Below, one piece after another: positions 50,427 to 55,355 of a stretch of DNA of 55,355 bases. The first letter of the stretch is position 1. Every line of letters begins with the position of its first letter. The position numbers and the translations under genes were made by a program. Source of the DNA: Henriciella aquimarina (GTDB lineage: Bacteria; Pseudomonadota; Alphaproteobacteria; Caulobacterales; Hyphomonadaceae); NCBI RefSeq assembly GCF_002088975.1, contig NZ_NCST01000113.1, positions 1 to 55,355 on the forward strand. Direction: 5' to 3'. The notes under the pieces were generated by a model, which saw nothing but the letters and a program-made list of their open reading frames with translations, was not told the origin of the DNA and did not search any database.

Positions 50427-52700
50427 CTAGAAATCGACCGTAGCGCGAACGCCATAGGTAAGCGGCGGATTGATCGACGATTCATAGAATGTCGGGAAAT
50501 CGGGCCCGCCAAAACCGTTCACGGCATCAGCGATCCCGCCTTGATAGACAGCTTCATCCGTCAGGTTCCGCCCGTACAGGGTGAGCGACCACGGGCTGTC
50601 TGCCGGAGTGTAGGTCAGGTCGGCATTGAAGACCGTATAGCCGTCGGTTTTCGAAACCGGAACATAGAAGTCCGATGACAGATACCGGGACGTGGCCCAT
50701 GTCGCGTTGACGTTCGCCCTGAGGTCGCCGGCGCTGCCGAGATCGAAAACATGCTCATAATTGGCCGTGCCGGACCATTCGGGTGTGCGTTGCAACGGCG
50801 CGCCAGAACAGTCGACAGGCAAGACGGAATTGCCGGCCTCATTCGTCATCACCCCGCCCACATCGCACAACGGACCCGTGCGCAAGAGCCCCGCCAGGTC
50901 GGCGGGGAAGTCGATCATGAACTCGTCATAGCGGGCCCGGGTGTAGTTGACCGCAAAGCCGAGGGTATCGTCGGGCGACGCTTTCCACACCACGTCGATA
51001 CTGCCGCCTCTCGGGGCGGCCTTACCAGCATTGCGCGTGACATAGGCAACCGCTCCCAGGTCTGTATAGCCGACGGCGGTGACCTGCTGGTCTTCATATT
51101 CCCAGTAGAAGGCTTCGATGTTGACCTGAAGCGTGTTGTCAAAGAAGCGGTTGCGGAGCCCGAATTCCAGGGCGTGCAGCGTCTCAGGATCAAAGCTGTT
51201 AGTCTCGCCCTCATCGGGCGCATAGAAAAAGCCACCAGACTTGTAGCCTTTGGACGCGGTAAGATAGAGGAACGACTGGTCTGAGACGTCGAATTCCAGG
51301 CCGGCTTTCCAGGTTACATCATCAAATTCCAGCTTGCCGCTTTGAATGTAAGGCGACCCGGGGGCCGGGATGACAGCCGTATCCGTGACACTTCCGCCTT
51401 TCCTGATCTCGTCCTGTGTATACCGCAAGCCGCCGATCACCCGGAACCGGTCTGTCAGGCTGTAGGTCGCCTCACCAAACACGGCCTGGCTTTCATTCTT
51501 CGACTTAATCTCGTTGAGCACGTTGAAATTGGTGATGAAGTTGGGCTCTGCCAGAGCACGGACGTCCCACCAGAAATACGTGTTCTCCTTATAATAGTAC
51601 GCTCCAAGCACCCATTTGAGCCTGTCGGTCTGATTGCTCAGCCGGGCTTCGAAAGTCGTTTGCTCATGCGTCTGGGGATCGGTCGTCGCCCGCAGGCCGA
51701 AATTATAGGTCCGGTGATCGAGTTTGATGTCCCGATAACCTGGTATGAGCGTCAGGGTCGCGAAGTCCCCGAGTTCGATATTGGCTTCGGCCATGATGTC
51801 CCATTGGTCCAGGTCCATATAGCTGTCGGAGAGGAAGGGGACGTGAAGTCCGAAGTTCGCGGACGTGATGGCCTCGTTGTTGATGGGGTGTGACAGCGCA
51901 TCCCACTCGTCGGTGCCTGGCTGCCGCGGGAACAGAACGGCTCCGCCGCCTTTCCCGCCCGTATGGGAATAGTCGCCCATGACCCGGAGATTGAAGACTT
52001 CGTTGGGCTGCCAGAGAGCCTGCAGGCGAGCCGACTGCCTCACATCATCATCGGTGCCATCGGAGAGGTAGCCGTCCCGGTCCACCAGGTTGAACGCGCC
52101 CCGTATGGCGAGTGTGTTCGAGAGCGGGATGTTGAGCGCCCCTGTCAGGCGCTTGTTGTCGAAATTGCCGTATTCACCGGTCAGGTAGCCTTCGAATTCC
52201 TGGCTCGGGCGCTTGGTAATCAGGTTCACGGCCCCGCCGGTCGCGTTCCGGCCATACAGTGTGCCTTGCGGCCCCTTCAGGATTTCGACCCGCTCAAGGT
52301 CATAGAAGTTCTGACTGACACCGAGCGCCTGACCGGTCACGACACCATCTACCGAGTAGGACACGGCGGTTGGCGCCAGACCGTTTGCGGTATTGTCGCC
52401 CGCACCCCGAATAATGGTCTGCGGGTACACGCCGTTCTGGGCGACCGTTATCGACGGTGTCAGTTTGGTAAGATCGGCAGGTTCGGTCACGCCGCGGCGT
52501 TCCAGCTGATCTTCGCCCAATACCTCGATCGACAGCGCGGCCTTTTGCACGCTCTCTGCGCGCCTCTGCGCCGTGACGACGACAGTATCTAGCCTGCCTT
52601 CATTGTCTGATGTTTCCTGAGCAGCGGCCCACGGCCCTGCCATGCCTCCAAGGATCGCCAGCACTGCCACTGACGACCGGAACTTCACGTTGCTGGTCAT
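50427..52700 (-). CDS. TonB-dependent outer-membrane receptor next to the gentisate operon
   Basis: The 757-residue product has a signal peptide ending PWAAAQ, plug motifs (DTVVVTAQRRAESVQKAA, then IIRGAGDNTANGL and LYGRNATGGAVN) and a barrel ending in F. There is no STN domain. The phrases resemble the large sphingomonad/caulobacter receptor class often found with catabolic genes. Uptake of an aromatic or conjugated substrate for the downstream operon is inferred from position only. The start has a strong GGGAGGAAT box. The 280 bases before it (52701-52980) hold no gene and should carry its promoter; I see no clear dyad there. Confidence 0.9.
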   Translation of the reverse strand: MTSNVKFRSSVAVLAILGGMAGPWAAAQETSDNEGRLDTVVVTAQRRAESVQKAALSIEVLGEDQLERRGVTEPADLTKLTPSITVAQNGVYPQTIIRGAGDNTANGLAPTAVSYSVDGVVTGQALGVSQNFYDLERVEILKGPQGTLYGRNATGGAVNLITKRPSQEFEGYLTGEYGNFDNKRLTGALNIPLSNTLAIRGAFNLVDRDGYLSDGTDDDVRQSARLQALWQPNEVFNLRVMGDYSHTGGKGGGAVLFPRQPGTDEWDALSHPINNEAITSANFGLHVPFLSDSYMDLDQWDIMAEANIELGDFATLTLIPGYRDIKLDHRTYNFGLRATTDPQTHEQTTFEARLSNQTDRLKWVLGAYYYKENTYFWWDVRALAEPNFITNFNVLNEIKSKNESQAVFGEATYSLTDRFRVIGGLRYTQDEIRKGGSVTDTAVIPAPGSPYIQSGKLEFDDVTWKAGLEFDVSDQSFLYLTASKGYKSGGFFYAPDEGETNSFDPETLHALEFGLRNRFFDNTLQVNIEAFYWEYEDQQVTAVGYTDLGAVAYVTRNAGKAAPRGGSIDVVWKASPDDTLGFAVNYTRARYDEFMIDFPADLAGLLRTGPLCDVGGVMTNEAGNSVLPVDCSGAPLQRTPEWSGTANYEHVFDLGSAGDLRANVNATWATSRYLSSDFYVPVSKTDGYTVFNADLTYTPADSPWSLTLYGRNLTDEAVYQGGIADAVNGFGGPDFPTFYESSINPPLTYGVRATVDF

Positions 52701-52980
52701 GTATTCCTCCCATTTAAATTGTCAGCACGCCCATTTTTTCTGTGTTTCGGGCACACCTCTCCTCATTCAGTCGATCGCAATCTCCTGCATCCCTTGGATT
52801 CTGAATTGTCTTCTGGTCTTCGCGCGGCGTGTTCTCTCACCACGCGGCTGAACAGTCTTGCTGCGCCCCGGCCCCGGTGTGTTCTGGCACCAAGCCGTTT
52901 GCAGCCATGCGCATCATCTTGGCCCACTCACAGAGACCGGCGTTCAGGCCTTCCGCCCCCACCCCGGCGTTCTCGCTCCA

Positions 52981-54396
52981 TCAGTCAGGCAAGATGTTCT
53001 TGTTGAACCGAAGCAGGTTCATCGGATCCCACTTCTTTTTCGCCGCCTGCAGGCGCTTGAACTTTTCGGGGGCCCCATAGAGCTCCCGCAGCCAGGCAGG
53101 CCCACGGTCGGTGGTGAGGTTGATATAGCCGTTCTTGCGCATGTAAGGGGCCATGGCCTCGGCAATGCCGTCCGCCCAGCCTTCGAAGCGCTGGGCGTCT
53201 TCCGGCTTGTCCCAGGCCGTGATGATTTCGGAGAGGAAAACAGCGCCTTCGCGGGAGAAAGCAACATAGTCCTCGCTGAAATCCTCGCTGATCGCCCCGC
53301 CAAAAACGGCGAAGGTCTGCGCCGTTGAGACGCCCGGCGATTCATAATCGAGCCGTGGAGCCGACTCCGCCCTTTCGATGACCATGTCGAGCAATGCCTC
53401 CGGCAGATCCGGAAGATAGCCGCCACGGGTATGATAGGAGCGCCCCCAGGGTGCGATGACATCGAGCATGGAGTTGGCGTCCGCCCATTCCATCGGAACG
53501 ACCTGGACCGCCGCCGGGCTTCCCAGCGATGTCAGGCTCTCAAGGGTCTCATTGGCGCCCTCCATCTTGCCGCTATAGACGACAAAGAGGGTCAGCACCG
53601 GCTTGCCATGATATTCGGCCGGGATTTCCGGATCCGGCGGGGCATCCGCGATGGCAATGATGACCCCCAGATCGCGGCTCATTGTCTTGGCTTTTTCGCG
53701 CAAGGCGTTCACCACCGGTTTGATCTGTTCCGGCGGGAAGGTGATTGTGCCAGCCATGACTTCAGGGCCGACCGGGTGCCCCCTGTACTCAAAGGCCGTC
53801 ACGACCCCGAAATTGCCGCCCCCACCGCGAAGGGCCCAGAACAGGTCCGGGTTTTCACTCTCGCTGGCAACGATCTTCCGGCCATCGATCGTCACGACAT
53901 CACAGCTCTCCAGATTGTCCACAGTCGCCCCGTAGCGCCGCATCAGCATGCCGATACCGCCGCCAAGCGTCAGGCCGGCAACGCCGGTGAGGCTGTTGGT
54001 ACCCGACGGCACCACCAGCCCATGCTTTTGGCCGGCCCGGTCAATATCTCCAAGCAGGGTGCCCGCACCGACTTTTATAAGGCCCTTCTCCTTGTCGACC
54101 GTGATGTCCTTCATCTGGCTCAGATCAAGGACGATCGCGCCATCCGGCATGGCTTCGCCATCAATCCCGTGCCCACCACTGCGTATTGCAATCGGGGTCC
54201 TGGTTTCCGTGGCAAACTTCATGACCGCGACAACATCGTCATCATTACGAGCGCGAGCGATCAGCTGCGGCGTGTTTTCCTTCGCGCGCATGTTGAAGAG
54301 TTCACGCGCTTCGGAAAAGCCATCTTCTCCGGGCCGGAGAATGTCTCCGTCGAAAATTGACGAAAAATGCTCTGCACCGAGTTGAGTTGTCTGCAT
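52981..54396 (-). CDS. FAD-linked oxidoreductase of the berberine-bridge type
   Basis: The 471-residue product has a PCMH-type FAD-binding domain (IRSGGHGIDG, then VPSGTNSLTGVAGLTLGGG and FWALRGGGGNFGVV) and a C-terminal BBE segment (NLLRFNKNILPD). His76 in SGGHG is the usual covalent FAD attachment site. The cysteine that gives a second bond in bicovalent members is replaced near residue 140 (TGVAG), so a single histidyl link is expected. Family members oxidise alcohols, sugars or phenolic compounds with oxygen. ATG 54396 with GGGGAG upstream is preferred to a frame open to 54471. No secretion signal is seen. Its link to the gentisate genes is only positional. Confidence 0.85.
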   Translation of the reverse strand: MQTTQLGAEHFSSIFDGDILRPGEDGFSEARELFNMRAKENTPQLIARARNDDDVVAVMKFATETRTPIAIRSGGHGIDGEAMPDGAIVLDLSQMKDITVDKEKGLIKVGAGTLLGDIDRAGQKHGLVVPSGTNSLTGVAGLTLGGGIGMLMRRYGATVDNLESCDVVTIDGRKIVASESENPDLFWALRGGGGNFGVVTAFEYRGHPVGPEVMAGTITFPPEQIKPVVNALREKAKTMSRDLGVIIAIADAPPDPEIPAEYHGKPVLTLFVVYSGKMEGANETLESLTSLGSPAAVQVVPMEWADANSMLDVIAPWGRSYHTRGGYLPDLPEALLDMVIERAESAPRLDYESPGVSTAQTFAVFGGAISEDFSEDYVAFSREGAVFLSEIITAWDKPEDAQRFEGWADGIAEAMAPYMRKNGYINLTTDRGPAWLRELYGAPEKFKRLQAAKKKWDPMNLLRFNKNILPD

Positions 54397-54433
54397 CAGT
54401 AGCTCCCCGTAAACGGCCTTGTCCAAACCGACC

Positions 54434-54454
54434 TTTGTTTGAATATTAAACAAA
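54434..54454. promoter_or_regulatory. Dyad upstream of the FAD oxidoreductase gene
   Basis: TTTGTTT-N7-AAACAAA is a perfect seven-base inverted repeat 38 bases before the start codon. It is a plausible repressor site, for example of the TetR type, but it is AT-rich and may partly be promoter sequence. Confidence 0.4.
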
Positions 54455-54618
54455 CTTTTGCCCGAGTGCAATCGTAAGAATTTTTAACATTAATTGGATG
54501 CACCTCAGCGCCCAAGCTGGCGGAACGGTGGCGCACAGGTGCATTCGCCGTGTGGAACAGCTTCGATCCTGGTTCAGATTTTTTGATATTTGCCCGCACG
54601 GGCCAGCCGGCACACGGC

Positions 54619-55355
54619 TTAACCTTTCAACCGGTCAGCCAGCTGATAATGCATGATCTTGCCGCTGGGGGTTTTCGGCAGCTCATCGACAAAATGAATC
54701 TTGCGCGGACATTTGTAAGCCGCGAGCCTTTCGCGCACGAAAGCAATCAGCGCCGCCTCCGTCACGGCCTGGCCCGCCCGCAGGGAGACAAAGGCATGGA
54801 CGGTTTCGCCGCGATACTCGTCCGGCGCACCGACAATGGCGGCTTCGCGCACGGCTTCGTGGCGGTAGAGCACATCCTCGACCTCACGCGGCCAGACCTT
54901 GAAGCCCGACGCGCTGATCATGTTTTTCTTGCGGTCGACCAGATAGAACCAGCCAGCTTCGTCCATCAGGCCAATGTCGCCGGTATGCATCCACCCGTCG
55001 GCGAGCGTCTCGGCCGTCTCTTCCGGTTTGCGCCAGTAGCCGGTCATGACCTGCGGGCCGCGCACAAGGAGTTCCCCAGGCTCTCTGAGCCCGCATGGCT
55101 TGCCATCCTTGTCGACAATGCGCGCATCCACCCCACAGACCGGCACGCCAATCGCAAGCGCACCGGTTTCGGGATCGACCGGAATATCGGCCTCGAAGGG
55201 GGCAAGGTGGGTCTGTGCGGTCGTCTCGGTCATGCCGAAACTTGTATGCAGGCGATGGCCCAGCTCCTCCTCGAAGCGAGTTGCCAGACTCGGCGAGATC
55301 GGGGCCCCACCGGAATAGATGCTGTGAAAGCTGTCAAAGTCTGCAGGCGACACGC
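54619..55355 (-). CDS. Acyl-CoA ligase (AMP-forming), C-terminal part cut by the window end
   Basis: About 245 codons of the C-terminal half of an adenylate-forming ligase are present. The adenine motif region (YSGGAPISP, then TSFGMTETTAQTHL), GDIGLMDEAGWFYLVDRKKNMI and the C-terminal catalytic lysine in TPSGKIMHY are visible. The wording resembles fatty-acid or aromatic acyl-CoA synthetases. The frame is open at the right edge, so the start lies outside. It is a separate protein from the aryl-AMP ligase at 47421-49055, with different motif wording. It lies 222 bases upstream of the FAD oxidoreductase gene on the same strand. Confidence 0.9.
   Translation of the reverse strand, partial: VSPADFDSFHSIYSGGAPISPSLATRFEEELGHRLHTSFGMTETTAQTHLAPFEADIPVDPETGALAIGVPVCGVDARIVDKDGKPCGLREPGELLVRGPQVMTGYWRKPEETAETLADGWMHTGDIGLMDEAGWFYLVDRKKNMISASGFKVWPREVEDVLYRHEAVREAAIVGAPDEYRGETVHAFVSLRAGQAVTEAALIAFVRERLAAYKCPRKIHFVDELPKTPSGKIMHYQLADRLKG

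Noticed and set aside
53431-54360. 309-codon open frame antisense to the FAD oxidoreductase
   Set aside because: It is a shadow of a gene with clear FAD motifs and has no independent support.
1-55355. tRNA, rRNA, CRISPR or prophage genes
   Set aside because: No tRNA cloverleaf signature, rRNA-like stretch, regularly spaced repeat array or phage structural gene was recognised by eye; a dedicated scan was not possible.

Overview
The window is high-GC DNA with dense, mostly operonic genes. Three long TonB-dependent receptors, a FecI/FecR pair, an RfbF-type surface-sugar cluster and an E. coli-like cytochrome bd operon point to a Gram-negative proteobacterium. An aquatic alphaproteobacterium of the Hyphomonadaceae/Caulobacterales kind is my best guess, from gene style only. 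I recognised no rRNA, tRNA, CRISPR array or phage genes.

Layout. 1-2537: a complete-looking IS21-family element (istA, istB, double terminal repeats) inserted in a PQQ-dependent, cytochrome c-containing dehydrogenase; only the 3' part of that gene remains (2538-3350). 3427-6752: a translationally coupled pair, a CocE-type serine hydrolase and an ATP-grasp ligase. 6883-12656: a surface-polysaccharide operon (GT2, glucose-1-phosphate cytidylyltransferase, SDR epimerase/dehydratase, two zinc-finger SAM methyltransferases, a VanZ-like membrane protein). 13019-19873: divergent cydDC and cydABX-ferritin-like operons for cytochrome bd oxidase; the 51-codon cydX (19243-19398) is easy to miss. 19892-20350: an NsrR/RirA-type Rrf2 regulator.

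20548-25727: a TonB receptor and a secreted tyrosine-phosphatase-like enzyme, divergent from a regulator made of two fused TetR units. 25949-32390: an RbbA-type efflux operon (TolC-like lipoprotein, HlyD-like adaptor, double-ATPase/permease fusion, second permease). 32562-35590: a copper operon (copA, DUF411 protein, csoR) preceded by a CsoR-like palindrome. 35746-44047: FecI sigma factor, FecR anti-sigma factor, a TonB receptor with a signalling domain, a lipoprotein Ntn-hydrolase (penicillin/AHL-acylase family) and an FG-GAP/VCBS propeller protein, which together look like a self-inducing uptake and processing locus.

44127-50148 (minus strand): gentisate 1,2-dioxygenase, aryl-AMP ligase, salicylyl-CoA 5-hydroxylase-like flavoprotein and an NDP-forming acyl-CoA synthetase. 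This reads as a CoA-thioester route from salicylate (or a close relative) to gentisate. A 44-bp near-perfect palindrome lies upstream, and a TonB receptor (50427-52700) with its own terminator lies beyond it. 52981-54396 is a berberine-bridge-type FAD oxidoreductase, and 54619-55355 is the C-terminal part of an acyl-CoA ligase cut by the window end.

The most interesting items are the gentisate operon with its NDP-forming synthetase and palindrome, the FecIR-receptor-acylase-propeller locus, the CocE/ATP-grasp pair, and a motif shared between the Rrf2-regulator promoter and the cyd promoter. All assignments come from reading protein motifs by eye; no database search was run.
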